Counted from the first letter of the stretch, positions 8,262 to 17,318 are shown. The stretch: 64,000 nucleotides of DNA from Lentzea aerocolonigenes (GCF_000955955.1 NZ_JYJG01000016.1:1-64000), one strand, 5' to 3'. Notes: generated by a model not told the origin, from the sequence alone. Program-made: numbers and translations.

Positions 8262-9251
8262 ATGCGGTTGCGCACATCTTTGTTCGTCATGGCGGTTGCC
8301 GGCAGCCTCCTGATCGCGCCCGCGGCTGCCCAAGCCGTGCCCTGCGCCCTGACGGACACGATGATCAAGGCCAGCTTCGCCTGGCTCGAGAAGGGCTCCG
8401 ACCTCAAGGCGAACAACTGGTCGAACGCGAACTTCCACGTCGGCAACCTCGCCCAGGTGCGGACAACGGGCATCAGCAACCACAAGACGTGGCCGTGGGT
8501 GCAGGCGAACAAGTACCTGCTGCCACTCGACCCGGCGAACCCGTACGCGCCGGACGCCCAGTCCAGCGGTGAGGCCTACCTCGACGTCTCGTACTTCCAC
8601 CCGGAGCCCGCGGTGCTCCAGCCGTTGCGCGACAACCTGTACGCCCAGGCGAAGACCGGGAAGTACGACTACTGGAAGTCACCGGACGCCCTGAACATGG
8701 CCCTGCCGTCGTTCACCCGCATCGCCGTGGCCGACCTGAACCAGGACCTGCTCGACTACTCGTACAAGTCCTACCGGTCGCTCAAGCACCGAACGTTCAA
8801 CGAGGCCACCGGCCTGTGGAGCCTGAACGTGCAGACCAACGGCTGGGCCGTGCAGGGTCTGGCCAAGGCGATCCTGGCGCTGCCGAAGGACAACCCGTAC
8901 CGCGCCGACTACGCCAAGACGCTGCGCAAGTCCGCCCAGACGCTGCGGTACCTGCAGCGCCACGACGGCTTCTGGGGCGCCACCGGCAAGGACTCGGCGG
9001 CCACCGCGATGATCACCTACGCGTTCGCGGCCGGCATCAACGCGGGCGTGCTCGACAAGGACACCTACCTGCCGTACGTGCAGAAGGGCTGGACGGCGCT
9101 GCAGACCGCGCTGGACGCCGACGGCATGCTCGGCTGGGTCGCGGCCCGCAACTCCTGGAAGCCCGCCTCAGCCGGCGACCGCGCTGGGTTCGCTGTGGGC
9201 AGCTTCCTCATCGCCGGGCAGCAGCTCGTCCCTCTTACGCCGGGTTGCTAG
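8262..9251 (+). CDS. secreted glycoside hydrolase family 88/105-like protein
   Basis: About 329 aa with a Sec signal peptide (cleavage near AAAQAVP). The body matches the GH88/105 (unsaturated rhamnogalacturonyl/glucuronyl hydrolase) alpha-barrel pattern: TNGWAVQGLAKAILALP, then LRYLQRHDGFW, an SAATAMITYAFAAGI helix and a YLPYVQKGW helix. These enzymes remove the terminal unsaturated uronic acid from pectin- or glycosaminoglycan-like fragments. ATG at 8262 is preferred because GAGGGA lies about 10 bases upstream; ATG at 8244 is the alternative. The 3' end overlaps the convergent GT87 gene by 84 bp. Substrate unknown. Confidence 0.82.
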   Translation: MRLRTSLFVMAVAGSLLIAPAAAQAVPCALTDTMIKASFAWLEKGSDLKANNWSNANFHVGNLAQVRTTGISNHKTWPWVQANKYLLPLDPANPYAPDAQSSGEAYLDVSYFHPEPAVLQPLRDNLYAQAKTGKYDYWKSPDALNMALPSFTRIAVADLNQDLLDYSYKSYRSLKHRTFNEATGLWSLNVQTNGWAVQGLAKAILALPKDNPYRADYAKTLRKSAQTLRYLQRHDGFWGATGKDSAATAMITYAFAAGINAGVLDKDTYLPYVQKGWTALQTALDADGMLGWVAARNSWKPASAGDRAGFAVGSFLIAGQQLVPLTPGC

Positions 9252-10382
9252 CCCGATCGCGACCAGCGTGAGCATCCCGGCCGCCGGGTAGCCCCAGCCG
9301 AGCAGCGCGTAGTACCAGGGACGCGGGAAGTCCCAGATGTTCGGCTGGGCGTTCAGCAGGAACGAGACGAGATAACCGCCGGTCAGCACCACCCACAGGC
9401 CGGCGGTGATCTTGCACAGGAGGTGTCCGCCCTCGTAGATCAGCCAGAGGAGGGCGGGCACCATCCACACCCAGTGGTGGCTCCACGAGATCGGCGAGAC
9501 CAGCAGGCCGAGCATCTGCACGCTGATGATCAGCGCCAGCACGTCCTTCGTCCTGCTGACCGCGAACCACGTCAGCGCGGCCGCGACGAGCACCGCGACG
9601 AGGTAGATCGGCCCGGTCTTGACGTCGTAACCGACGGTGCGGCTCAGCGCCCCGCGCATCGACTGGTTGATCGCGCTGCCGACCGGTCCGACCCGGCTCG
9701 CGTCACCGAGCAGCTCGAACCAGAACTTGTTCGACTGGGACGGCGAGAGCGCCCAGCCGATGCCGTACACCGCCGCGAAGGCGACGAACGACCAGACCGC
9801 GGCCATCCACCTCTTCGTGACGAGGAAGTACAAACCGGAGATCGCGGGCGTCAGCTTGATGCCAGCGGTGAAACCCACACCGGCACCGCTGACCCAGTTG
9901 CGCGCGCTCGCGAGCGTGCCGATCAGGATCGCGCACAGCACCAGGTTGATCTGGCCGTAGTTGAGCGTGGTGCGCACCGGCTCGATCCACAGGACCAGCG
10001 CGGTCCAGAACATCACGCGGCGCGGGTCGTCGAGCTTCAGCAGCTTCAGCGTCGTGCGCACGATGTAGTAGAGGCAGCCCAGGCAGATCAGCTGCCAGAT
10101 CCACCGCGACGCCTCCCACGGCACCCAGCTCATCGGCGTGAAGATCGCGGCCGCGAACGGCGGGTAGGTGAAGGGCAGCGGGAACACGTCCGCGTACTGC
10201 TCGAGGCGCCATTCGTACAGGTCGCCCTTCCACAGGTGCGGCGATCCGTTGCGGTACACCAACAAGTCGATCATGGTCATCTTGACCTGGAACTGCACCA
10301 GGACCAGGTGGCCGATGACCGACAACGCGAGCAACCACGGTGCTACGGAGAGCACACGCGCTTCCACAGCACGGAGTTTCAC
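9168..10382 (-). CDS. GT87 family polyprenol-phosphate mannosyltransferase-like membrane protein
   Basis: 404 aa from the GTG at 10382, with about ten hydrophobic segments. The pattern FTYPPFAAAIFTPMSW near the N-terminus and NYGQINLVLCAILIGTL after the middle helices are hallmarks of the DUF2029/GT87 family (alpha-1,2-mannosyltransferases such as PimE and lipoarabinomannan enzymes, using polyprenol-phosphate-mannose on the outer face of the membrane). The upstream continuation of the frame is low-quality and antisense to a small gene at 10468, so it was excluded. The start codon has no strong ribosome site and remains uncertain. Confidence 0.82.
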   Translation of the reverse strand: MKLRAVEARVLSVAPWLLALSVIGHLVLVQFQVKMTMIDLLVYRNGSPHLWKGDLYEWRLEQYADVFPLPFTYPPFAAAIFTPMSWVPWEASRWIWQLICLGCLYYIVRTTLKLLKLDDPRRVMFWTALVLWIEPVRTTLNYGQINLVLCAILIGTLASARNWVSGAGVGFTAGIKLTPAISGLYFLVTKRWMAAVWSFVAFAAVYGIGWALSPSQSNKFWFELLGDASRVGPVGSAINQSMRGALSRTVGYDVKTGPIYLVAVLVAAALTWFAVSRTKDVLALIISVQMLGLLVSPISWSHHWVWMVPALLWLIYEGGHLLCKITAGLWVVLTGGYLVSFLLNAQPNIWDFPRPWYYALLGWGYPAAGMLTLVAIGLATRRKRDELLPGDEEAAHSEPSAVAG

Positions 10383-10467
10383 CCCGAAAACGTTACCTGA
10401 GGCAACTTTCGGGGGTACCCCGGCGTCACTAGGACGGGAGAGACCGCAAGAGGGAGTTTTGTTGGTC

Positions 10468-10569
10468 ATGTCTGTTGATCTTGTAGTTGCCGCTGTCGCC
10501 GCTCTGGCCATGCTGGGGGTCGCGTTCGGAGTGTTCGCTGTTGCCGCTCGCACCAAGGGCAACCTCTGA
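10468..10569 (+). CDS. 33-aa single-pass membrane peptide
   Basis: 33 codons starting at ATG after an AGAGGGAG ribosome site about 10 nt upstream. The peptide is one hydrophobic helix (about residues 4-26, Val/Ala/Leu-rich) followed by the basic tail AARTKGNL, so it should sit in the membrane with its C-terminus inside. It is followed 18 bp later by a strong hairpin terminator, which supports a genuine short transcription unit. No family recognised; KdpF-like or other small membrane regulators are possible but unsupported. Confidence 0.6.
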   Translation: MSVDLVVAAVAALAMLGVAFGVFAVAARTKGNL

Positions 10570-10587
10570 ACCTGTTGTACCGCAAGC

Positions 10588-10624
10588 GAATGGGTGAGTC
10601 TCCTTTGTGGAGACTCACCCATTC
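10588..10624. terminator. perfect 16-bp hairpin terminator
   Basis: Arms GAATGGGTGAGTCTCC and its exact complement are separated by a 5-nt loop (TTTGT). It lies between the 33-aa peptide gene and the convergent 51-aa DUF6131 gene and can serve both strands. Confidence 0.85.
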
Positions 10625-10660
10625 ATCTATCTATCCGAGGGGAGCAAGACGCCTTCGGCG

Positions 10661-10816
10661 TCAGAAGTAGTGCGCACGACCGCCGACCGGCTTGCCCACT
10701 GCGCCGAGGACGGCGAGGATGGCGCCGATCACCAGAAGCACCACTCCGATGGTCGTCAGAATGCTGATACCGGCCAGCCATCCGACGACGAGCAGGATCA
10801 GACCGAGAACGATCAT
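10661..10816 (-). CDS. DUF6131-like small membrane protein
   Basis: 51 aa, starting at an ATG preceded by GGAGG at 4-nt spacing. The sequence is two hydrophobic helices (MIVLGLILLVVGWLAG and an ILTTIGVVLLVIGAILAVLG-like second helix) ending in GKPVGGRAHYF. This double-helix plus GRxHYF tail is the signature of the small actinobacterial DUF6131 family. Function unknown. It converges on the 16-bp terminator and lies 32 bp downstream of the end of the AfsR-type regulator gene. Confidence 0.85.
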   Translation of the reverse strand: MIVLGLILLVVGWLAGISILTTIGVVLLVIGAILAVLGAVGKPVGGRAHYF

Positions 10817-10848
10817 GACACCTCCAGGTGGGGAATTACTTCTACCGG

Positions 10849-13800
10849 CTACCCCACAGAGGTCGGTACAAACCTCACACCGCAGTCCCGATATGCATTT
10901 TCTGCCAATGTTTCCGCTTCCACGGCACCCTTCTCGTCACCGGTCGCGCGGCGTACTTGTGCGAGTGCTTGCAGTGACTGCGCCTCCAGGTGCCGCTGGT
11001 GATACCGGGCGTGCGTGGCGACGGCGTCCTCAGCACACCGCAGGGCTTCCTTCGTCTCGCCCAACGCGAGGTGCAGCAACGCACGTTCCCTGAGCTCGTC
11101 TCCTGTTGTCAGGGCGTAGTCGCTGGTGAGGCGTGCCCGTACTTCGCCCAGGTGGTGTGCTGCGGCCTCGTGATCGCCGAGCTTGCGGTACACCCGTGCA
11201 GCCAAGCAGTCCGCGCTGATCTGTTGGTGGACCGTGGTCTCGTGGTCGGTACGTCTGGTCAGCAACTGCACGACGGCCACCGCGTCCTCCAATGCACCGC
11301 AGTCGTCGAACAAGGCCGCCAGCGCGTTCCAGGCTTCGAACTCCTCCTCGAAGCTGACCCTCAGCCGCACCTCCTCCAGGATGTCGAGCATGAGGTCGAA
11401 AGCCTCGTCGACCTGGCCCAGCGCCAGCATCGCCCGCACCGCGATGCTGACGCCGATGGTGATCCGCCGCGGGCTGCCCAGCTCTTCCTGCAGCGCGAGG
11501 TACGCATCCTTGTGCGCGACCACCTCCGGCAACCGGCCGAGTTCCATGTAGACGCTGTTCAGGGAGGAGTGGATGTGGCCGCGGACGGCGGGCGAGCCGC
11601 TGAGCTCCATCGCCCTGAGCAGCGACTGCTCGGCCGCGGGGAGGTCCGGCAGGTTGAACGAGATGGTGGCGATGTTGATCCAGGCCAACGCCTGCCCCTC
11701 GGTCGAACCGATCTGCTCGTGGATCGCGAGCGCCTGCCGCTGGTGTTCGAGGGAGGCCGCCATCTCACCCGCGGTGCGGGTCACCGCACCCAGAACGTTG
11801 TGCGCGGATGCCTGCATCCGCAGGTTGCCCGTCCGGATGCCCAGGTCGAGCGAGGACAGCGCGAGCTGCTTCGTACGCGCGAAGTCTCCCTGGCAGAAGT
11901 TGTAGAACGCGGTCGCGAGGTTCGAGTCGGCGATCAGCTCGTCCTCGCCGGACTCACGGGCCACCCGGTCGCGGATGTCACACAACGCCGACCAGCTGGT
12001 GTCGTCGCGGACCTCGTAGCAGAAGGCGCTGAGCACGGCGCCGATCTCGGCAGCGGGCCTGTGGTCACCCCGTTCGGTCGCGGTCACCATCGCCGAGACC
12101 AGGTTCTGGTATTCGGAATTCAGCCACGCGAACGCCTCGTCCGGTGTCTTCAGCACCACGTCGGGCAGCTGGACCGTGGTGGTGCTGAGAGGGAACCGCC
12201 GCTGATCCGCGAACAGCAGCTCGGCCGCGTCGTCGGTCATGCGCCGGTAGAAGTCGTACAGCCGCCCCATGGCCTCGCCGATCTCGTGGCTGTCGCACCG
12301 TTCCCGCGCGTACACCCGCAGCAGGTCGTGCAGGACGAAGCGGTTGCCGCGCTGCTCGACGAGGTGAACACCGACGAGGTGGTTGAGCAGGCGGCGGGCG
12401 TTGGGCAGACCGGCGATCACCGCGGCGTCGTTGGCGGTGAAGTCGGCGCCGGGCAACACCCCGAGCCTGCGCAGCACCAACCGCGCGTCCTCGGGCAGCG
12501 AGGAGTAGCTCTCGTCGAAAACGACGCTGACCGCAGCCGCGGGATCACCGGGCACCGCCAGTTCGCCGAGCCTGTCGTCGTCCAGTTGCACGACTTTGTC
12601 CGCAATGGTCATCGCGGCCTGCGCACGCAGGTCCGCGGCGGCGATGCGCAGAGCCAGCGGCAGGCCTCCGCACAGGCGCACCAGCGCCGCGGCAGCGTTC
12701 GTCTCCGCCCGCACGCGCTCCTCGCCGAGCACCAGTTCCAGCAGCCGCGTCCCGCCGTCGTCGCTCAACGTCGGCAGCCGCAGGAGGTCGGCGTCGTGCA
12801 GTGCCAGCCCTCGCAGGTCACCACGGCTGGTTACGATCGCCAGCGCTCCGGCGGACGTGGGCAGCAGGGGCCGCACCTGCTCGGCATTCGCCGCGTTGTC
12901 GAGCACGAGCAACACCTTCTTGTCCGCGACCAGCGAGCGGTACAACGCCACCTGCTCGTCAGGGTTGACCGGCGCGGAGTCGACGCCCAGTCCTTTGAGG
13001 ACCAGAGTCAGGGCTTCCTGCGCCGCCATCGCCCGGAGCGGATCCTGGCCTCGCAGGTTCACGAAGATCTGTCCGTCCTCGAAGCGGCGGGCGATCCGGT
13101 GCGCCCAGTGCACGGCGAGAGACGTCTTGCCCACCCCGCCGGTACCCGTGATGACCAGCACCCGCGCCTTGCTCGCGGCCAGTCGCCGCACGTCGCTCTC
13201 GCGTCCGGCGAACGTGGCGAGGTCCGGCGGCAGCTGCCGTGGCAAGGGCGCCTTGTCCTTCGCCTGCGCGACCTCTCCGCGCAGGATCTGTTCGTGCAGC
13301 TCACGCAGCGCGGGTGCCGGATCGATGCCCAGCTCGTCCGCCAACATCTCGCTGACCTGCCGATACGCCTCGAGGGCGCCCGCCTGCTGGCCGGACCTGT
13401 ACAACGCCAGCATCAGCTGTGCCCAGAAGCGGTCGCGCAACGGGTGTCTGCGGGTGAGCTCCTGCAGTTCCGGGACCAGCTCCGCCGACCGCCCGGTCGT
13501 GAGGTCGGCCTCGATCCGCTTCTCCAACGCGACGAGGCGCTCTTCCATCAGCAGCGGCACCTCGTCGCGGTGCAGCGACTCCGAGGCCACGTTGCCCAGC
13601 ACCGGCCCGCGCCACAGTGCCAGCGCGGCGTCGAACTCCTGCCTCTCGACCAGCGAGCGGAACCTCGCGAGGTCGAGCTGCTCGTGTCCGATCTGGACCA
13701 GGTACCCACCGGGTTCGGTGCGCACGCAGTTCGCCTCGCCAAGAGCCTGCCGGACCCGCAGGACCACCGTCTGCAACGTCTTGTGTGCGCGGTCCAGATC

Positions 13801-13971
13801 CGGCGGCTCGCCCTCCCAGACCCGCTCCACCAACTCGTCCACCGACACGAACTGGTTGGCGCGCAACAACAACGTGGCGAGCAGCACCCTTCCGCGCCCC
13901 GCGGGCAACGGGATCGGCTCGCCGTCGACCAGGACCTCCAGCGGGCCCAGCACGCGGTATTCAACGGTCAC
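10849..13971 (-). CDS. AfsR/SARP family regulator (BTAD, NB-ARC and TPR)
   Basis: 1040 aa. The N-terminal winged helix (MTVEYRVLGPLEVLVDG; RANQFVSVDELVERVWEG) and BTAD domain (to about residue 250) are typical of SARP activators. An NB-ARC ATPase follows with Walker A TGTGGVGKTS near residue 275 and an LLVLDNAANAEQVRPLL Walker B block. The last third is a helical TPR array. SARP/AfsR proteins activate secondary-metabolite or developmental genes. The start GTG overlaps the stop of the upstream paralogue (GTGA), so the two are translationally coupled. No biosynthetic cluster is visible next door. Confidence 0.92.
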   Translation of the reverse strand: MTVEYRVLGPLEVLVDGEPIPLPAGRGRVLLATLLLRANQFVSVDELVERVWEGEPPDLDRAHKTLQTVVLRVRQALGEANCVRTEPGGYLVQIGHEQLDLARFRSLVERQEFDAALALWRGPVLGNVASESLHRDEVPLLMEERLVALEKRIEADLTTGRSAELVPELQELTRRHPLRDRFWAQLMLALYRSGQQAGALEAYRQVSEMLADELGIDPAPALRELHEQILRGEVAQAKDKAPLPRQLPPDLATFAGRESDVRRLAASKARVLVITGTGGVGKTSLAVHWAHRIARRFEDGQIFVNLRGQDPLRAMAAQEALTLVLKGLGVDSAPVNPDEQVALYRSLVADKKVLLVLDNAANAEQVRPLLPTSAGALAIVTSRGDLRGLALHDADLLRLPTLSDDGGTRLLELVLGEERVRAETNAAAALVRLCGGLPLALRIAAADLRAQAAMTIADKVVQLDDDRLGELAVPGDPAAAVSVVFDESYSSLPEDARLVLRRLGVLPGADFTANDAAVIAGLPNARRLLNHLVGVHLVEQRGNRFVLHDLLRVYARERCDSHEIGEAMGRLYDFYRRMTDDAAELLFADQRRFPLSTTTVQLPDVVLKTPDEAFAWLNSEYQNLVSAMVTATERGDHRPAAEIGAVLSAFCYEVRDDTSWSALCDIRDRVARESGEDELIADSNLATAFYNFCQGDFARTKQLALSSLDLGIRTGNLRMQASAHNVLGAVTRTAGEMAASLEHQRQALAIHEQIGSTEGQALAWINIATISFNLPDLPAAEQSLLRAMELSGSPAVRGHIHSSLNSVYMELGRLPEVVAHKDAYLALQEELGSPRRITIGVSIAVRAMLALGQVDEAFDLMLDILEEVRLRVSFEEEFEAWNALAALFDDCGALEDAVAVVQLLTRRTDHETTVHQQISADCLAARVYRKLGDHEAAAHHLGEVRARLTSDYALTTGDELRERALLHLALGETKEALRCAEDAVATHARYHQRHLEAQSLQALAQVRRATGDEKGAVEAETLAENAYRDCGVRFVPTSVG

Positions 13972-15434
13972 GCCGGCGGCTCCGAAAGTGTGGACAGCAG
14001 TGATTCGGCCTCCTCGAGGTCTACCCGAGCCCGATGATCCTCGCCTGCCGCGCGGATCCCCGAGCCGTCGAGCTGGTCCGCGAGCACGCCGAGCGAGTCG
14101 TGCTCGGTCGCGCGGGCGGCGACGATGGTGAGCGCGAGCGGCAAGCCCCCGCACTGCGCGACGAGCCTGGTCACCGCTTCGGGCTCGGCGGCGAGACGCT
14201 CCTGGCCGAGCTGGTCGCCGAGCAGCGCCAACGCCTGCTCGGCGGTCAGCACGTCGAGCTGGACGGGGTGCGCGCCTTCCCGTGCCACCAGGCCGCTGAG
14301 CCGGTTGCGGCTGGTGATGAGCACGAGGTTGGCAGGGCCCCCTGGCAGCAGTGGGCGGACCTGGGCGACGTCGTGGGCGTTGTCGAGCAGGAGCAGCACG
14401 CGGCGTTCGGCGAGCACTGACCGGTACCGCGCGAACAACGCGTCGTCGCCGGTCGGGAGCTCGGCCGGATCGACGCCGAGCGCGACGAGGAAGTCCCGTG
14501 CGGCGATGCGCGGCGCGACTGGTTCGGCGCTGGTGCCGAAGCCGCCGAGATCCACGAAGAGCTGGCCGTCGGGGAACCGGTCGGCGATCCGGTGGGCCCA
14601 GTGCACCGCCAGCGCGGTCTTGCCGACGCCGCCGATGCCGTTGAACGCGGTGATCTGCCCGGTGGAGAGCCTGGCCAACTCGGCGTCCCTGCCGACGAGG
14701 TGCGGGATGTCCGGCGGGAGCTGCCTGGGCACGTCCGGCCGCTCGCTGAGCACCTCCAGGTGCGCCTGCCGCAGCCGATGACCGGGGTCGACGCCCAGCT
14801 CGTCGGTGAGGCGCTCGCTGATCTCCCGGTACGCGGCGAGCGCCTCGGCCCGCTGGTCCGACCGGTGCAGGGCGAGCATCAGCTGCGCCCAGAACGTCTC
14901 GCGCAACGGGTACCGCTTGACCAGCGACCACAGCTCCGGCACCAGGACGTCGGTGGCGAGCGACAGGTCCTGGTCGATCCGCTGCTCCAGCGCGACGACC
15001 TGCTCCTCGACCAACCGCGGCACGTCGTCGCGGTGCAGCCACGCCGACTCGACGTTGCCCAGCGCCGGGCCGCGCCAGAGTTCCAGTGCCGCACGGTGTT
15101 CGCCCCGTGCGGTGAGGGCGCGGAAGCGGGTGAGGTCGAGCTGCTCCGGCGTCACCTCGGCCGTGTAACCGCGCGACGTCGTGCGGATGCAGTTGGCCTC
15201 GCCCAACGACTGCCGCAGCCGCACCACGACCATCTGCAACGTCTTGTGCACGCGGTCGACAGCGGGCGGCCTGCCTTCCCAGAGCCGGTCGACCAACTCG
15301 TCGACGGGCACGAACTCGTTGGCCCGCAACAGGAGCATGGCCAGCAGAACTCGTCCGCGACCACCCGTAACCGCGACCGGCTCGCCGTCGAGGAGCACCT
15401 CCAACGGCCCGAGCACCCGGTACTCGACGATCAC
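13968..15434 (-). CDS. AfsR/SARP family regulator lacking the TPR region
   Basis: 488 aa paralogue of the next gene, with the same winged helix (VEYRVLGPLEVLLDGEP), BTAD domain and NB-ARC with Walker A GIGGVGKTA near residue 265 and LLLLDNAHDVAQVRPLL. It ends just after the GLPLAL region, about 550 residues short of its neighbour, so the helical/TPR half is missing. The GTG start has no Shine-Dalgarno but a TAGACT box lies 7 nt upstream, which fits leaderless transcription. Both proteins may hetero-oligomerise; this is inference. Confidence 0.9.
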   Translation of the reverse strand: MIVEYRVLGPLEVLLDGEPVAVTGGRGRVLLAMLLLRANEFVPVDELVDRLWEGRPPAVDRVHKTLQMVVVRLRQSLGEANCIRTTSRGYTAEVTPEQLDLTRFRALTARGEHRAALELWRGPALGNVESAWLHRDDVPRLVEEQVVALEQRIDQDLSLATDVLVPELWSLVKRYPLRETFWAQLMLALHRSDQRAEALAAYREISERLTDELGVDPGHRLRQAHLEVLSERPDVPRQLPPDIPHLVGRDAELARLSTGQITAFNGIGGVGKTALAVHWAHRIADRFPDGQLFVDLGGFGTSAEPVAPRIAARDFLVALGVDPAELPTGDDALFARYRSVLAERRVLLLLDNAHDVAQVRPLLPGGPANLVLITSRNRLSGLVAREGAHPVQLDVLTAEQALALLGDQLGQERLAAEPEAVTRLVAQCGGLPLALTIVAARATEHDSLGVLADQLDGSGIRAAGEDHRARVDLEEAESLLSTLSEPPA

Positions 15435-15441
15435 GGCGGGG

Positions 15442-15447
15442 AGTCTA
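15442..15447 (-). promoter_or_regulatory. -10 box of leaderless promoter (SARP pair)
   Basis: TAGACT on the minus strand, 7 nt before the GTG of the SARP gene, with no ribosome site in between. The same TAGACT arrangement precedes ychF. Confidence 0.6.
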
Positions 15448-15487
15448 GGCGCGACGACGTGAGACGCGTGGTCGACTGAGGACCCTA

Positions 15488-16079
15488 TTGCTGCCAGCCT
15501 TCTTCACCGTGCAGGCAGTGAGCAGAACAGCTCTGTGGGTCGCCTCGATGCGCGCGACCGAGGCCGCGCGCCCGGACCGGCTGCACGACGACCCGCTGGC
15601 TGCTGCGGTGGTGGCGTCCGCGCAGCCGATCCCGCCGGCCCCACCGGGCGCGGCCGAGTTCATGGCGATCCGCACCCGCTTCTACGACGACTTCCTCGCC
15701 GCCGCACCGGATCAGGTCGTGGTGCTCGCCGCGGGCCTGGACGCCCGCGCGTTCCGCCTGCCCTGGCCGTCCGGCGCGCGCGTGTTCGAGCTGGACCTGC
15801 CGGCCTGTCCGCGCCCGGCAGCCGGTTCGCCTTCGACCACATGGACACCTCGGCGGACCACCGCGCCTCGGTGACCGACACGTTGGGGCGGATCCGCAGC
15901 ATGGGAGCGGAGTTCGTGGCCACCGTCGCCGACCGGCGGGCTGGCTGACCGCGCAGGGCTGGAGCATGTCGGTGAACCGCGTCCCGGCGCTCGCGGTGGG
16001 GTACGGGCGGCCGCTGCCGGACTTCGCGGATCCGGAGGCGGCGAACGCGACCGCCCTGTGCACGGCGACGCTGGCTTGA
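15488..16079 (+). pseudogene. decayed SAM-dependent methyltransferase (LCMT/TIGR00027-like)
   Basis: The first frame (to about 15800) encodes a good N-terminal part of the actinobacterial leucine-carboxymethyltransferase-like family: [48 protein letters not shown] and VFELDLP. The middle of the domain (over 100 residues) is missing. Homologous-looking sequence resumes in another frame ([15 protein letters not shown]) and then a third (WLTAQGWSMSVNRVPALAVG) up to a stop at 16077-16079. At least two frameshifts and a deletion are therefore needed, so the gene is broken. Intact relatives are about 280 aa. Confidence 0.75.
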
Positions 16080-16181
16080 CCACGCGTCAGACGCGGTGTC
16101 CGTGCAGCTTCGAGATCAACCTGGATCTCGACGAGCTCGAACGCGGTCCCAGCCGGCGCTGGCAGCGGCTCCAAATGCCGT

Positions 16182-16212
16182 GAGGGGCCCCTCCGTTGCG
16201 GACAGGCCCCTC
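16182..16212. terminator. hairpin terminator between pseudogene and ychF
   Basis: Inverted repeat GAGGGGCC / GGCCCCTC with a 15-nt loop, 12 bp beyond the ychF stop; it can act in both directions. Confidence 0.65.
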
Positions 16213-16224
16213 GCTCATGGCTGA

Positions 16225-17304
16225 TCAGACGTTGAAGCGGAACTCCACCACGTCGCCGTCGGCCATCACGTAGTCCTTGCCCTCCATGCGGACCTTGCCC
16301 GCCGCCTTCGCGTCAGCCTTCGACCCCGCCGACACCAGATCGGCGAACGACACGACCTCGGCCTTGATGAAGCCCTTCTCGAAGTCCGTGTGGATCACAC
16401 CGGCCGCCTGCGGAGCCGTCGCACCCTGCGGAATCGTCCACGCCCGCGCTTCCTTCGGACCCGCCGTCAGGTAGGTCTGCAGGCCGAGGGTGTGGAACCC
16501 GGCACGGGCCAGGGAGTGCAGGCCCGGCTCGTGCTGGCCGATCGACTCCAGCAACTCCAGCGCCGACTCCTCGTCCAGCTCGAGCAGCTCCGACTCCACC
16601 TTCGCGTCCAGGAACACCGCGTCGGCCGGAGCGACCAGCTCGCGCAGCTCCTTCTGACGGGCCTCGTCGCCCAGCACGCCCTCGTCGGCGTTGAAGACGT
16701 AGAGGAACGGCTTCGTCGTCAGCAGGGACAGCTCGCGGATCAACGCGTTGTCCACTTCGGACTGCGCGGAGAACAGCGTGCGGCCCGAGTCCAGGATGTC
16801 CTTGGCCTTGTTCGCCGCTTCCAGAGCGGGGCGGCGGTCCTTCTGCATCCGCGCCTCCTTCTCCAGACGCGGGATGGCCTTCTCCAGGGTCTGGAGATCG
16901 GCGAGGATCAGCTCGGTGTTGATCGTCTCCATGTCGGAGGCCGGGTCCACGCGGCCGTCGACGTGCACCACGTCCGGGTCGTCGAAGACCCGGATGACCT
17001 GGCAGATCGCATTGGCCTCGCGGATGTTCGCGAGGAACTTGTTGCCGAGGCCCTCGCCCTCCGACGCGCCCTTGACGATGCCCGCGATGTCGACGAACGA
17101 CACCACCGCGGGCACCTCGCGCTCGGAGCCGAAGATCTCGGCGAGCTTGGTGAGGCGCGCGTCCGGCAACGGCACGACGCCCACGTTCGGCTCGATGGTC
17201 GCGAACGGGTAGTTCGCGGCGAGCACATCGTTGCGCGTCAGCGCGTTGAACAGGGTGGACTTGCCGACGTTGGGCAGGCCGACGATACCGAGGGTCAAAC
17301 TCAC
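16225..17304 (-). CDS. ychF: redox-regulated ATPase YchF (OLA1 family)
   Basis: 359 aa, near the usual 360-365. It starts LTLGIVGLPNVGKST (G1), followed by ANYPFATIEPNVGVVPLPD (switch I), the G3 block VDIAGIVKGASEGEGLGNKFL and NADE in place of NKxD, which explains the ATP preference of this OBG-clade protein. The C-terminal TGS-like domain ends MADGDVVEFRFNV. It is a ribosome-associated stress-response P-loop protein. GTG at 17304 is chosen over in-frame upstream codons because the family begins here and a TAGACT box lies 8 nt upstream (leaderless). Confidence 0.97.
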   Translation of the reverse strand: MSLTLGIVGLPNVGKSTLFNALTRNDVLAANYPFATIEPNVGVVPLPDARLTKLAEIFGSEREVPAVVSFVDIAGIVKGASEGEGLGNKFLANIREANAICQVIRVFDDPDVVHVDGRVDPASDMETINTELILADLQTLEKAIPRLEKEARMQKDRRPALEAANKAKDILDSGRTLFSAQSEVDNALIRELSLLTTKPFLYVFNADEGVLGDEARQKELRELVAPADAVFLDAKVESELLELDEESALELLESIGQHEPGLHSLARAGFHTLGLQTYLTAGPKEARAWTIPQGATAPQAAGVIHTDFEKGFIKAEVVSFADLVSAGSKADAKAAGKVRMEGKDYVMADGDVVEFRFNV

Positions 17305-17312
17305 GAGCGACG

Positions 17313-17318
17313 AGTCTA
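17313..17318 (-). promoter_or_regulatory. -10 box of leaderless ychF promoter
   Basis: TAGACT on the minus strand, 8 nt before the ychF GTG, with no Shine-Dalgarno between. Confidence 0.55.

Noticed and set aside
10990..14037. About 1000-codon open frame on the plus strand opposite the AfsR gene
   Set aside because: His/Arg/Gln-rich filler, no ribosome site, exactly antisense to a well-defined BTAD/NB-ARC protein.
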